NCBI RefSeq assembly: GCF_004348335.1
Contig: NZ_SMJW01000016.1
Span: 1-57,508 of the forward strand
Direction of reading: 5' to 3'
DNA from: Actinomadura bangladeshensis
Lineage (GTDB): Bacteria > Actinomycetota > Actinomycetes > Streptosporangiales > Streptosporangiaceae
DNA: 57,508 bases
The first letter of the stretch is position 1. Each line of letters begins with the position of its first letter. The position numbers were made by a program, and so were the translations under genes. The notes under the pieces were generated by a model. The model did no database searches. It was not told the DNA's origin and saw nothing but the letters and a program-made list of their open reading frames with translations. Below, in pieces: positions 25,083-32,721 of the stretch.

Positions 25083-25991
25083 TCAGCCCGCGCCGTAGAC
25101 CGGCTCCGGAGCGGGCGCCTTCGCCAGGAGGTCCTTGACGACGGCGCCGACCTCGGCCGGGTCCCACCTGGCGCCCTTGTCGGCCGCGGGGCCGTGGCGG
25201 AACGCGTCCATCACGCAGATCTTGCCGCCCTCGGCCTCGAAGACCCGCCCGGTGACGCCGCGGGACTCGGCCGAGCCGAGCCAGACGACCAGCGGAGAGA
25301 CGTTCTCGGGGGCCATGGCGTCGAACTCGCCCTCGGCGGGGGCGGCCATCGTCTGCGCGAAGACCTCCTCGGTCATCCGGGTGCGGGCGGCGGGTGCGAT
25401 CGCGTTGACGGCGACGCCGTAGCGGCCCATCTCGGCGGACGCGACCAGGGTCAGCCCGACGATGCCGGCCTTGGCGGCGGAGTAGTTGCCCTGGCCGACG
25501 CTGCCGAGCAGCCCGGCGCCGGACGAGGTGTTGATCACACGCGCGTCGACGGGGCGGCCCGCCTTGCTCTCGGCCCGCCAGTACCGGCCGGCGTGCTTGA
25601 GCGGCAGGAAGTGGCCCTTGAGGTGGACGCGCATGACGGCGTCCCACTCGTCCTCGCCCAGGTTGATCAGCATGCGGTCACGGAGGAAGCCGGCGTTGTT
25701 GACGAGGGCGTCCAGCCGCCCGAACGCGTCGATCGCCGTCGCGACCAGCGCGGCGGCGCCCTCGTCGGTGGCGATGTCGTCGGTGTGCGCGACGGCCTTC
25801 CCGCCGAGCGCCTCGATCTCCCGGACGACGTCGTGCGCCGGTCCCCCGGACGCGTCGCCGGTGCCGTCCCGCGCGACGCCGAGGTCGTTCACGACGACGA
25901 GGGCGCCCTGCCGGGCGAACTCCAGCGCGTGCGCGCGGCCGAGGCCGCGGCCGGCGCCGGTGACGGCGACCACCCGGTCCTTGCAGATCAT
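25083..25991 (-). CDS. SDR oxidoreductase of the steroid HIP pathway (Rv3548c-like)
   Basis: A short-chain dehydrogenase of 302 residues, longer than average. The cofactor motif is TGAGRGLG (11-18), with NDLGVARDGTGD after strand 2, NNAG, and the catalytic Ser..Tyr-x3-Lys in NTSSG...NYSAAKAG. Position, length and divergent arrangement next to echA20 match Rv3548c of the M. tuberculosis KstR2 regulon. The partner SDR stop overlaps this start (ATGA, 25988-25991), and GGAGGAAA supplies the ribosome site. It probably acts on CoA thioesters from the C/D rings of sterols; the exact step is not settled by sequence. Confidence 0.87.
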   Translation of the reverse strand: MICKDRVVAVTGAGRGLGRAHALEFARQGALVVVNDLGVARDGTGDASGGPAHDVVREIEALGGKAVAHTDDIATDEGAAALVATAIDAFGRLDALVNNAGFLRDRMLINLGEDEWDAVMRVHLKGHFLPLKHAGRYWRAESKAGRPVDARVINTSSGAGLLGSVGQGNYSAAKAGIVGLTLVASAEMGRYGVAVNAIAPAARTRMTEEVFAQTMAAPAEGEFDAMAPENVSPLVVWLGSAESRGVTGRVFEAEGGKICVMDAFRHGPAADKGARWDPAEVGAVVKDLLAKAPAPEPVYGAG

Positions 25992-26761
25992 CGCGTTTCC
26001 TCCTTGTTCACGGTGGCGGCGTCCAGGAAGGCGGGCCGCTCTCCCCCGCCGTGGACCTGCATCGACGCGCCGGTGACGTAGGACGCCAGGTCGGACGCCA
26101 GGAACGCGCAGGCGGCGCCGATGTCGTAGGGGTCGGCGAGGCGGCCCATCGGCACGGTCTGCGACACCGCCGCGATGCCGTCCTCGTCGCCGTAGTGCAG
26201 GTGGGACAGCTCGGTGCGGACCATCCCGAGGACGAGCGTGTTGACGCGGATGTGCGGCGCCCACTCGACGGCCAGCGACGTGGTGAGGCTGTGCAGGCCG
26301 GCCTTGGCGGCGCCGTAGGCGGCGGTACCGGGCGACGGGCGCACCCCGCTCACGCTGCCGATGTTGATCACCGAGCCGCCGCCCCGCTCCATGAGCTTGC
26401 GCTGCAGCGCCCGCGCCATGATCAGCGCGGACGTCAGGTTCAGCTCGATGATCTTCACGTGGGTGCGCAGGCTCCCGTCGGCGACCGGCAGGAAGGGGGC
26501 GCCGCCCGCGTTGTTGACCAGCACGTCGACGCGGTCGAGTCCGTCGGCGAACGCCTGCACGGCATCCGGGTCGCGCACGTCCAGCGAGACGAAGCGGGCC
26601 GTGCGGCCGCCCGCCTCGGGCAGCGTCTCGGGCTCGCGCCGGGCGACCGCGACGACGTCGGCGCCCGCCTCCAGGAGGGCGCGGCTGATCCCGGCGCCGA
26701 CCCCGCGCACGCCGCCCGTGACCACGGCGGTCCGGCCGCCCAGGTCGAGCGTCAGTGACAT
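25988..26761 (-). CDS. SDR oxidoreductase of the steroid HIP pathway (Rv3549c-like)
   Basis: A short-chain dehydrogenase of 257 residues: TGGVRGVGAGI cofactor motif, NNAGG, and the catalytic set in NIGSVSG...AYGAAKAG. The order Rv3549c-Rv3548c, divergent from echA20, is conserved here. This gene is first in its operon; its start lies 54 bp from echA20 across the KstR2-like operator, so both directions are probably repressed together until a HIP-CoA type effector binds KstR2. The ribosome site is GAGGAGG. It is translationally coupled to the next SDR. Confidence 0.87.
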   Translation of the reverse strand: MSLTLDLGGRTAVVTGGVRGVGAGISRALLEAGADVVAVARREPETLPEAGGRTARFVSLDVRDPDAVQAFADGLDRVDVLVNNAGGAPFLPVADGSLRTHVKIIELNLTSALIMARALQRKLMERGGGSVINIGSVSGVRPSPGTAAYGAAKAGLHSLTTSLAVEWAPHIRVNTLVLGMVRTELSHLHYGDEDGIAAVSQTVPMGRLADPYDIGAACAFLASDLASYVTGASMQVHGGGERPAFLDAATVNKEETR

Positions 26762-26788
26762 TCCGCCTCCTCTGCTACCTTCTGTTCT

Positions 26789-26802
26789 AACAAATGTTTG
26801 GT
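26789..26802. promoter_or_regulatory. KstR2-like operator between the SDR pair and echA20
   Basis: AACAAATGTTTGGT fits the mycobacterial KstR2 box AnCAAGnnCTTGnT at every fixed position except the inner G and C. A second, nearly identical site lies before fadE30 (49540-49553). An outer dyad, GCTACCTT (26774-26781) and AAGGTAGC (26806-26813), flanks it. The site is centred in the 54-bp divergent spacer and so can control both operons. Confidence 0.75.
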
Positions 26803-26815
26803 GGAAAGGTAGCGC

Positions 26816-27562
26816 ATGGGAGTCTCCACCACGACCCTGGACGGGGTCGCCGAGATCGTCGTGGACGCGCCGCCGGTCAACGCCCTGACCGTCGCGGGCT
26901 GGTACGAACTGGCCGACGCGGTCACCGCGGCCGGCCGCGACCCGGAGGTCGGCGCCGTCGTGCTCCGGGCCGCGGGCCGGGGCTTCAACGCGGGCGTCGA
27001 CATCAAGGAGATGCAGAGCACCGAGGGGCACACCGCGCTGGTCGGCGCGAACCGCGGCTGCTACGCGGCGTTCGCGGCCGTCTACGACTGCGAGGTCCCG
27101 GTCGTCGCGGCCGTCCACGGCTTCTGCCTCGGCGGCGGGATCGGCCTGGCCGGCAACGCCGACATCGTGGTCGCCTCGCAGGACGCCTACTTCGGGCTGC
27201 CGGAGGTCGACCGGGGCGCGCTCGGCGCCGCGACGCACCTGGCCCGGCTCGTCCCGCAGCACCTGATGCGCGCGATGGTCTACACGTGCCGCAACGTCAC
27301 CGCGGAGGAGCTGCGCCACCACGGCTCGGTGCTGGAGGTCGTCCCGGCGGACGAGCTGCGCGCCAAGGCCCTGGAGGTCGCCGCGAACATCGCCGCGAAG
27401 GACAAGTACGTGATCCGGCGGGCCAAGGAGTCGCTGAACGGCATCGACCCGGTCGACGTCAAGCGCAGCTACCGCTACGAGCAGGGCTTCACGTTCGAGC
27501 TCAACCTCGTCGGCGCCGGCGACGAGCACCGTGCCGCGTTCGTCGCGAAGGGGGCGAAATGA
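26816..27562 (+). CDS. echA20: Steroid ring D hydrolase EchA20 (crotonase family)
   Basis: A 248-residue crotonase. The oxyanion-hole segments are NAGVDIKEM and HGFCLGGGIGLAGNADI, and the C-terminal part has the EchA20-type AAKDKYVIRRAKESLNGIDPVD. In M. tuberculosis this enzyme hydrolyses the last five-membered ring (ring D) of the HIP-derived CoA thioester before IpdAB opens ring C. It heads an operon with ipdA and ipdB, joined by ATGA overlaps. AAAGG precedes the ATG. The KstR2-like box lies 14 bp upstream of the start codon. Confidence 0.92.
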   Translation: MGVSTTTLDGVAEIVVDAPPVNALTVAGWYELADAVTAAGRDPEVGAVVLRAAGRGFNAGVDIKEMQSTEGHTALVGANRGCYAAFAAVYDCEVPVVAAVHGFCLGGGIGLAGNADIVVASQDAYFGLPEVDRGALGAATHLARLVPQHLMRAMVYTCRNVTAEELRHHGSVLEVVPADELRAKALEVAANIAAKDKYVIRRAKESLNGIDPVDVKRSYRYEQGFTFELNLVGAGDEHRAAFVAKGAK

Positions 27563-28422
27563 GCAGCAAGGTGATGTCGGCCGACGAGGTCGCCGCGTCG
27601 CTGGAGAGCGGCATGACGGTCGGGATCGGCGGCTGGGGGTCGCGGCGCAAGCCGATGGCGCTCGTCCGGGCGATCCTGCGCTCCCCCGTCACCGACCTGA
27701 CGCTGGTGACCTATGGCGGGCCGGACGTGGGGCTGCTGTGCGCGGCCGGCAAGGTCCGCCGCCTCGTCACGGCGTTCGTGACGATGGACTCGATCCCGCT
27801 GGAGCCGCACTTCCGGCAGGCGCGGCAGAGCGGGGCCATCGAGCTGACCGAGTACGACGAGGGCATGTTCCTGTTCGGGCTGTACGCGGCGGCGCACGGA
27901 CTGCCGTTCCTGCCCACCCCGGTCGGGCTCGGCTCGGACGTCCTGAAGGTCAACCCGGAACTGAAGACGATCCGCTCGCCGTACGAGGACGCGACCGAGC
28001 TCGTCGCCGTCCCGGCCCTGAAGATGGACGCGGCGCTCGTCCACATGAACCGCGCCGACGCGCGCGGCAACGCCCAGTACCTCGGCCCCGACCCGTACAT
28101 GGACGACCTGTTCGCCAAGGCGGCCGGCCGCACCTACGTGTCGTGCGAGCGGCTCGTCGACACGGCCGACTTCGCCAAGGAGGGGCCGGTGCAGTCGCTG
28201 CTGATCAGCAGGGCGCACGTGGCGGGCGTGGTCGAGACGCCGAACGGGGCGCACTTCACCGACTGCGTGCCCGACTTCGGGCGGGACGAGAAGTTCCAGA
28301 AGCTCTACGCGCAGTCGGCGGCCGACCCCGAGAAGTGGGCCGCGTTCACCGAGCGGTTCCTGTCCGGCGACGAGGCCGCCTACCAGGACGCCGTCCGGGT
28401 CTGGCGGGAGGAGAACCGATGA
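27559..28422 (+). CDS. ipdA: IpdA, alpha subunit of COCHEA-CoA hydrolase
   Basis: A 287-residue protein of the family I CoA-transferase fold, alpha type: GMTVGIGGWGSRRKPMALVRAIL, LVTYGGPDVGLLCAAGKV, YDEGMFLFGLYAAAHGLPFLP and HMNRADARGNAQYLGPDPYMD. IpdAB of actinobacteria is not a transferase but a retro-Claisen-like hydrolase that opens the last steroid ring (ring C). The start overlaps the echA20 stop (ATGA) and its stop overlaps ipdB in the same way, ensuring equal synthesis. Length is close to the mycobacterial protein. Confidence 0.94.
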   Translation: MSSKVMSADEVAASLESGMTVGIGGWGSRRKPMALVRAILRSPVTDLTLVTYGGPDVGLLCAAGKVRRLVTAFVTMDSIPLEPHFRQARQSGAIELTEYDEGMFLFGLYAAAHGLPFLPTPVGLGSDVLKVNPELKTIRSPYEDATELVAVPALKMDAALVHMNRADARGNAQYLGPDPYMDDLFAKAAGRTYVSCERLVDTADFAKEGPVQSLLISRAHVAGVVETPNGAHFTDCVPDFGRDEKFQKLYAQSAADPEKWAAFTERFLSGDEAAYQDAVRVWREENR

Positions 28423-29150
28423 GCGACATCACGCGCGCGGAGGTGTGCGCGGCGGCGTGCGCCGACCTGTTCCGGGGCGACGGGGAGATCGTCGCGGCGG
28501 CGGTGGCCGGTTTCGTGCCGATGCTGGGGTCGCGGCTGGCGCGGGCCACGTTCGCGCCCGACCTGCTGACCACGGACGGCGGGCCGTCGCTGAGCGCCGA
28601 ACCCGTCCCGCTCGGCGGGTCGGCGGAGACGGTCGAGGGCTGGCTGCCGTTCCGCGACCACCTGTGGCTCGTCCTGAACGGGCGGCGGCACGTGGTGATG
28701 GGGCCGAGCCAGATCGACGCGCACGGCAACACCAACATCTCCTGCATCGGCGACTGGGAGCGCCCGACGCGGCAGCTCCTCGGGGTGCGCGGCGGGCCCG
28801 GCAACACGCTGCTGAACCCGACGAGCTACTGGGTGCCGAAGCACTCGACGCGCGTGTTCACCGAGAAGGTCGACATGGTGAGCGGCGTCGGCTGGGACCG
28901 TGGCGCGCACGAGATCCGCGCGGTCGTGACCAACCTCGCGGTGCTCGACTTCGACACCCCGGACCGGCGGATGCGGCTGCGGTCGGTCCACCCCGGCGTG
29001 AGCGTCGCGGACGTGACCGCCGCCACCGGCTTCGAGCTGGCCGTCCCGGACCAGGTGCCCGAGACGCGGCTGCCGGACGGCGAGGAGCTGCGGATCATGC
29101 GCGAGGTCCTCGATCCGAAGGGATGGCGCGAGCGAGAGGTCCCGGCATGA
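28419..29150 (+). CDS. ipdB: IpdB, beta subunit of COCHEA-CoA hydrolase
   Basis: A 243-residue beta subunit of the CoA-transferase fold: RATFAPDLLTTDGGPSLSAEP, the GPSQIDAHGNTNISCIGDW strand-turn, GGPGNTLLNPTSYWVPKHSTRVF and VHPGVSVADVTAATGFEL. It partners the product of ipdA in a heterotetramer that hydrolyses the ring C bond of COCHEA-CoA in cholesterol catabolism. The start overlaps the ipdA stop. After its stop, a GC hairpin (29170-29188) separates it from ipdC by 52 bp, unlike the tight spacing in the rest of the operon. Confidence 0.94.
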   Translation: MSDITRAEVCAAACADLFRGDGEIVAAAVAGFVPMLGSRLARATFAPDLLTTDGGPSLSAEPVPLGGSAETVEGWLPFRDHLWLVLNGRRHVVMGPSQIDAHGNTNISCIGDWERPTRQLLGVRGGPGNTLLNPTSYWVPKHSTRVFTEKVDMVSGVGWDRGAHEIRAVVTNLAVLDFDTPDRRMRLRSVHPGVSVADVTAATGFELAVPDQVPETRLPDGEELRIMREVLDPKGWREREVPA

Positions 29151-29169
29151 GCGAAGCGGACCGGGGGGT

Positions 29170-29188
29170 GTGGGGGGTCGCCCCCCAC
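29170..29188. repeat. GC hairpin repeat, copy a
   Basis: GTGGGGGG-TCG-CCCCCCAC is a perfect 8-bp stem in the ipdB-ipdC spacer. It shares the GGGGG(G)TCGCCCCCC core with the hairpins at 45668-45687 and, more loosely, 34674-34691 and 48429-48444. It could act as an mRNA stabiliser or partial terminator within the operon, or be a REP-like mobile element. Confidence 0.6.
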
Positions 29189-29202
29189 GGAGAGGAGGCC
29201 TG

Positions 29203-30264
29203 ATGGAGCAGCTGCTCGACACCCCGCTGACCCGGCTGACCGGCGTGCGGCACCCCGTCGTCCAGACCGGCATGGGCTGGGTCGCCGGGCCGAAGCTCGT
29301 CACGGCCACGGCGAACGCGGGCGGCCTCGGGATCCTGGCGTCGGCCACGATGACGCTCGACCAGCTCGCCGGCGCGATCCGCGAGGTCAAGGACCGCACG
29401 GACGCCCCGTTCGGGGTCAACCTGCGGGCCGACGCCGGCGACGCGGGCGACCGCATCGACCTCCTGATCAAGGAGGGCGTGAAGGTCGCCTCGTTCGCGC
29501 TCGCCCCGAAGAAGGAGCTGATCGCCAAGCTGAAGGACGCCGGGCTCGTGGTGATGCCGTCGGTCGGCGCGCGGCGGCACGCGGAGAAGGTCGCGGGCTG
29601 GGGCGCGGACGCGGTGCTCGTCCAGGGCGGCGAGGGCGGCGGCCACACCGGCGCCGTCGCGACGACGCTGCTGCTGCCGCAGGTCGTGGACGCGGTCGAC
29701 ATCCCGGTCATCGCGGCGGGCGGCTTCTTCGACGGGCGCGGCCTCGCCGCCGCACTGTCCTACGGCGCGGCGGGCGTCGCGATGGGCACCCGGTTCCTGC
29801 TGACGTCCGACAGCTCGGTGCCGGACGCGGTCAAGCAGGTCTACCTGGAGACCGGCGAGACCGTGGTGACCCGGCAGGTGGACGGCATGCCGCACCGGGT
29901 GCTGCGCAGCGAGCTGGTCGACACGCTGGAGAAGTCCGGGCGCATCGGCGGCCTGGTGCGGGCGGTGCGCAACGGCGCCCGGTTCAAGAAGCTGTCCGGG
30001 ATGTCGTGGCGCGCGATGATCGCCGACGGGAAGGCGATGAAGCACGGCAAGGACCTGTCGTGGTCGCAGGTGCTGATGGCCGCGAACACGCCGATGCTGC
30101 TGAAGGCCGCCATGGTGGACGGCCGCCCGGACCTCGGCGTGATGGCGTCCGGCCAGGTCGTCGGCGTCATCGACGACCTGCCCACCTGCGGCGAGCTGAT
30201 CGACGGCATCGTGCAGCAGGCCGTCGAGGCGATCGCCGCGCAGCAGGCCCTGCTGGCGCGTTAG
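29203..30264 (+). CDS. ipdC: IpdC, NMO-family flavin enzyme of steroid ring C/D degradation
   Basis: A 353-residue TIM-barrel flavoprotein of the nitronate monooxygenase/enoyl-reductase family: HPVVQTGMGWVAGPKLV, GVNLRADAGDAGD, GGEGGGHTGAVATTLLLPQ (FMN phosphate region), IPVIAAGGFFDGRGLAAALSYGAAGVAMGTRF. IpdC is required in Mycobacterium and Rhodococcus for converting 5-hydroxy-methylhexahydroindanone propionate intermediates before EchA20. ATG at 29203 has a GAGAGGAGG site. A short ATG frame (29147-29203) fills the spacer but is probably not a gene. The stop overlaps the convergent tetR stop by 2 bp. Confidence 0.92.
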   Translation: MEQLLDTPLTRLTGVRHPVVQTGMGWVAGPKLVTATANAGGLGILASATMTLDQLAGAIREVKDRTDAPFGVNLRADAGDAGDRIDLLIKEGVKVASFALAPKKELIAKLKDAGLVVMPSVGARRHAEKVAGWGADAVLVQGGEGGGHTGAVATTLLLPQVVDAVDIPVIAAGGFFDGRGLAAALSYGAAGVAMGTRFLLTSDSSVPDAVKQVYLETGETVVTRQVDGMPHRVLRSELVDTLEKSGRIGGLVRAVRNGARFKKLSGMSWRAMIADGKAMKHGKDLSWSQVLMAANTPMLLKAAMVDGRPDLGVMASGQVVGVIDDLPTCGELIDGIVQQAVEAIAAQQALLAR

Positions 30265-30881
30265 GCGCCTTCGGCGCCGAGACCGCGCAGCACGGCCGCC
30301 AGTCCCCCGCGGAACTCCTCGTCGGGGCCGATATGGCGGGCGTGCCGCGCGGTCTCCGCCATGTGGGGGAACTCGCCGGCGGGCAGCGTGGCGATGGCGT
30401 CCGTCCCCTCCCCCGCCAGCGGGCCGAGGTGCTCCAACTGGATCGCGCCGATGATGTAGGCGATCAGCGCGCGCAGCGCGATGGCCGCGCGCGGCCCCGT
30501 GATGCCCGCCTCGGCGAGGAGCCCGGCGACCGTCTCGCCCCAGCACAGCGAACCCGCCGAGGCGTGCCGGTGGGTGAGCGTCAGCGGCAGGATCGCGGCG
30601 TGGGCGCCGAACGCGTCCCGCAGCCGCAGCGCCATGGTCTCGATCCGCGCGTCCCAGGGCCCCTCGCCGGGCGGAGCCGGGTCGACCTCGCCGTAGACCA
30701 GGTCGACGACGAGCCCTTCCAGTTCCTCGCGGTCGCGCACGTAGCGGTAGAGGGCCATGGTGCTCATGCCGAGCTCCTTGGCGACGGCGCGCATGGACAG
30801 CCCGGCGAGCCCGTCGCGGTCGATGACGGCGAGCGCGGCTCCCGCGAGCTTGTCGGTGCTGAGCGAGCGTGGTCGAGGCAT
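30261..30881 (-). CDS. TetR-family repressor (TetR_C_1 type)
   Basis: A 206-residue regulator. The HTH is at about residues 9-55 (KLAGAALAVIDRDGLAGLSMRAVAKELGMSTMALYRYVRDREELEGLV), the class of TetR itself. The C-terminal ligand domain has GPWDARIETMALRLRDAF and HRHASAGSLCW. It is divergent from the peroxiredoxin-like gene, and the 67-bp spacer holds a 38-bp palindrome overlapping the promoter, so local autoregulation with control of that gene is very likely. It converges with ipdC; the two stop codons overlap (TTAG). It is distinct from KstR2, which is at 46870-47487. Confidence 0.92.
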   Translation of the reverse strand: MPRPRSLSTDKLAGAALAVIDRDGLAGLSMRAVAKELGMSTMALYRYVRDREELEGLVVDLVYGEVDPAPPGEGPWDARIETMALRLRDAFGAHAAILPLTLTHRHASAGSLCWGETVAGLLAEAGITGPRAAIALRALIAYIIGAIQLEHLGPLAGEGTDAIATLPAGEFPHMAETARHARHIGPDEEFRGGLAAVLRGLGAEGA

Positions 30882-30886
30882 GGCGC

Positions 30887-30932
30887 TTGACAGCGTACGG
30901 CATACGCTTACGATCGTAGGCGTATGCCGTAC
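30887..30932. promoter_or_regulatory. Promoter with nested 38-bp palindromic operator
   Basis: GTACGGCATACGC (30895-30907) is repeated inverted exactly at 30920-30932 (GCGTATGCCGTAC), and the centre is a second palindrome, TACGATCGTA (30909-30918). Only one base pair (30908/30919) breaks the 38-bp symmetry. A near-consensus promoter for the rightward gene is embedded: TTGACA (30887-30892), 16 bp, TACGAT (30909-30914). A TetR dimer or pair of dimers here would block it. Confidence 0.85.
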
Positions 30933-30948
30933 ACCTAAGGAGGCGCTC

Positions 30949-31521
30949 ATGCACCTGGCACCCGGCTCCGACGTCCCGGCGCGCGAACTCACCCCGGTCG
31001 GCGGCCCGCCGCTGCCCGTCCCCGACCCCGGCCGGCTCGTCCACCTGCAGTTCCGGCGGTTCGCGGGCTGCCCGATCTGCAACCTGCACCTGCGCTCGTT
31101 CACCGTCCGGCACGCCGAGATCGAGGCCGCGGGGATCCGCGAGGTCGTCGTGTTCCACTCGTCCGCCGAGGAACTGCGCGAGCACGTCGCCGCCCTGCCG
31201 TTCGCGGCGGTCGGCGACCCGGACAAGCGCCTGTACGCCGAGTTCGGCGTCGAGTCCGCCCGCCGCGCGCTGCTCGACCCGCGCGTCTGGTGGACGGTCG
31301 CCAGGTCGGTCGCCATCGGCACCTGGCAGGTCGCCCGCGGCCGCGCACGGGCGCCGAAGTCCCGCCCGGACGGCGGGCGCCTCGGCCTGCCCGCCGACTT
31401 CCTGATCGCCCCCGGCGGCCGCCTCGTGGCCGCGAAGTACGGCGAGCACGCCGCCGACCACTGGAGCGTCGACGATCTCCTCTCCCTGGCCGCGCAGGCC
31501 CCGGCCGAGGCGCCGAAGTGA
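30949..31521 (+). CDS. Peroxiredoxin-like (AhpC/TSA-fold) protein
   Basis: A 190-residue thioredoxin-fold protein. The redox centre is FRRFAGCPICNLHLRSF, a CPxC arrangement typical of the peroxiredoxin-like PRXL2/AhpC-TSA group, followed by VVVFHSSAEELREHVAALPFAAVGDP and the C-terminal ADFLIAPGGRLVAAKYG. It is cytoplasmic; there is no signal peptide. It probably reduces peroxides or organic disulfides. AAGGAGG precedes ATG 30949. The divergent TetR regulator is its probable repressor through the 38-bp palindrome. Confidence 0.87.
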   Translation: MHLAPGSDVPARELTPVGGPPLPVPDPGRLVHLQFRRFAGCPICNLHLRSFTVRHAEIEAAGIREVVVFHSSAEELREHVAALPFAAVGDPDKRLYAEFGVESARRALLDPRVWWTVARSVAIGTWQVARGRARAPKSRPDGGRLGLPADFLIAPGGRLVAAKYGEHAADHWSVDDLLSLAAQAPAEAPK

Positions 31522-31604
31522 GCACACGCGGAGGGCGCCGCCGTCCAGTTCGGCCGGGCACCGAACGTGCGCGCCGCCGAACTCGGGGATCGTGACGGCC
31601 CGCG

Positions 31605-32615
31605 TCAGTAGCGCTCTCCGACGGCGGCGGGGACGTCGTCCAGTTCCGCCAGGTCGGTCGCGGTGAGGTCCAGGTCGGCGGCGCCGGCGTTGTCGCGCAG
31701 GTAGCGCTGCTTCTTGGTGCCGGGGATCGGGATGACGTGCTCGCCCTGCGCGAGCGTCCAGGCGATCGCGACCTGCGCCGGGGTGGCGCCGTGCCGTCCG
31801 GCGACCGCCCTGACGACGTCGACGATGCGCAGGTTGGCCTTCAGCGCGTCCTCCTGGAAGCGCGGGTTGCCGCCGCGGAAGTCGGTGTCCTCGAAGTCGG
31901 CGGACGTGACCGTCCCGGTGAGGAAGCCGCGGCCGAGCGGCGAGAACGGGACGAACACGGCGCCGTTGGCGGCGCACCACCCCACCACGTCGCCCGCCTC
32001 CTCCCCCGTGCCCGCCGTGTGGCCCGGTGCCATGCCGGCCACACCGCCGGGCGCGCCCATCGCGTCGCGCGTCCACAGCGACAACTCCGACTGGATCGCG
32101 GCGACCGGGTGGATCGCGTGCGCCTCGGCGGCCTGCCGCACGCTGACCTCCGACAGTCCCAGCGTGCGGACCTTCCCCTCGGCGACCAGTTCGGCCATCG
32201 CGCCCCACGTCTCGGCCAGCGGCACGTCCGCGTCGACCCGGTGCAGGTAGTACAGGTCGATCACGTCGGTGCCGAGGCGGCGCAGGCTGTCCTCGGCGGA
32301 CGCTTTGACATGCTCGGGCGTCCCGTTCCGGACGAGGTTCCAGGACGACCTGTCCCCGACGATGAGACCCGTCTTCGTCGCCACGACCGCCTCGTCACGG
32401 CGGCCCTCCAGCGCGCGGCCCACGAGCGCCTCGTTGTGGCCGTCGCCGTAGGGCTGCGCGGTGTCCAGGAACGTGACGCCGAGGTCGAGGGCCTCCCGGA
32501 TCAGCGCGACCGACGCGTCGTCGTCGCGCTCCGAGGCGCTGTAGGCCCAGCTCATCCCCATGCACCCGAGCCCGACCGCGCCGACCTGCGTGCCCGCGAG
32601 ATCACGCGTCCTCAT
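31605..32615 (-). CDS. Aldo-keto reductase
   Basis: An NADPH-dependent aldo-keto reductase of 336 residues (AKR13-like). The catalytic tetrad is visible: Asp in FLDTAQPYG, Tyr in the same loop, Lys in VATKTG, His in YYLHRVD. NADP phosphate contacts are at the C-terminus (IPIPGTKKQRYLRDN). After SELSLWTRDA it carries an extra Gly/Ala-rich loop (about 20 residues, GAPGGVAGMAPGHTAGTGEE) where relatives have a short turn; this lies near the active-site opening. Substrate unknown. It appears to be monocistronic. Confidence 0.9.
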   Translation of the reverse strand: MRTRDLAGTQVGAVGLGCMGMSWAYSASERDDDASVALIREALDLGVTFLDTAQPYGDGHNEALVGRALEGRRDEAVVATKTGLIVGDRSSWNLVRNGTPEHVKASAEDSLRRLGTDVIDLYYLHRVDADVPLAETWGAMAELVAEGKVRTLGLSEVSVRQAAEAHAIHPVAAIQSELSLWTRDAMGAPGGVAGMAPGHTAGTGEEAGDVVGWCAANGAVFVPFSPLGRGFLTGTVTSADFEDTDFRGGNPRFQEDALKANLRIVDVVRAVAGRHGATPAQVAIAWTLAQGEHVIPIPGTKKQRYLRDNAGAADLDLTATDLAELDDVPAAVGERY

Positions 32616-32721
32616 GAGTCCTCCTCAGTGGTTCTCGCTTCGGGGACGATCATGCGGGACGGGCCGCGGACCCGGCAGAGTCCGCTCATCATGGGTGTGG
32701 CACCACCACCCTGGGGCGGGT

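Noticed and set aside
29147..29203. An 18-codon reading frame between ipdB and ipdC
   Set aside because: It is made largely of the GC hairpin repeat, lacks its own ribosome site and has no recognisable product. At most it couples translation to ipdC.
30261..30881. KstR or KstR2 identity for the TetR gene next to ipdC
   Set aside because: Its ligand domain is of the TetR_C_1 type and its own palindrome (GTACGGCATACGC arms) is unrelated to the KstR2 box. The KstR2 match is at 46870-47487.
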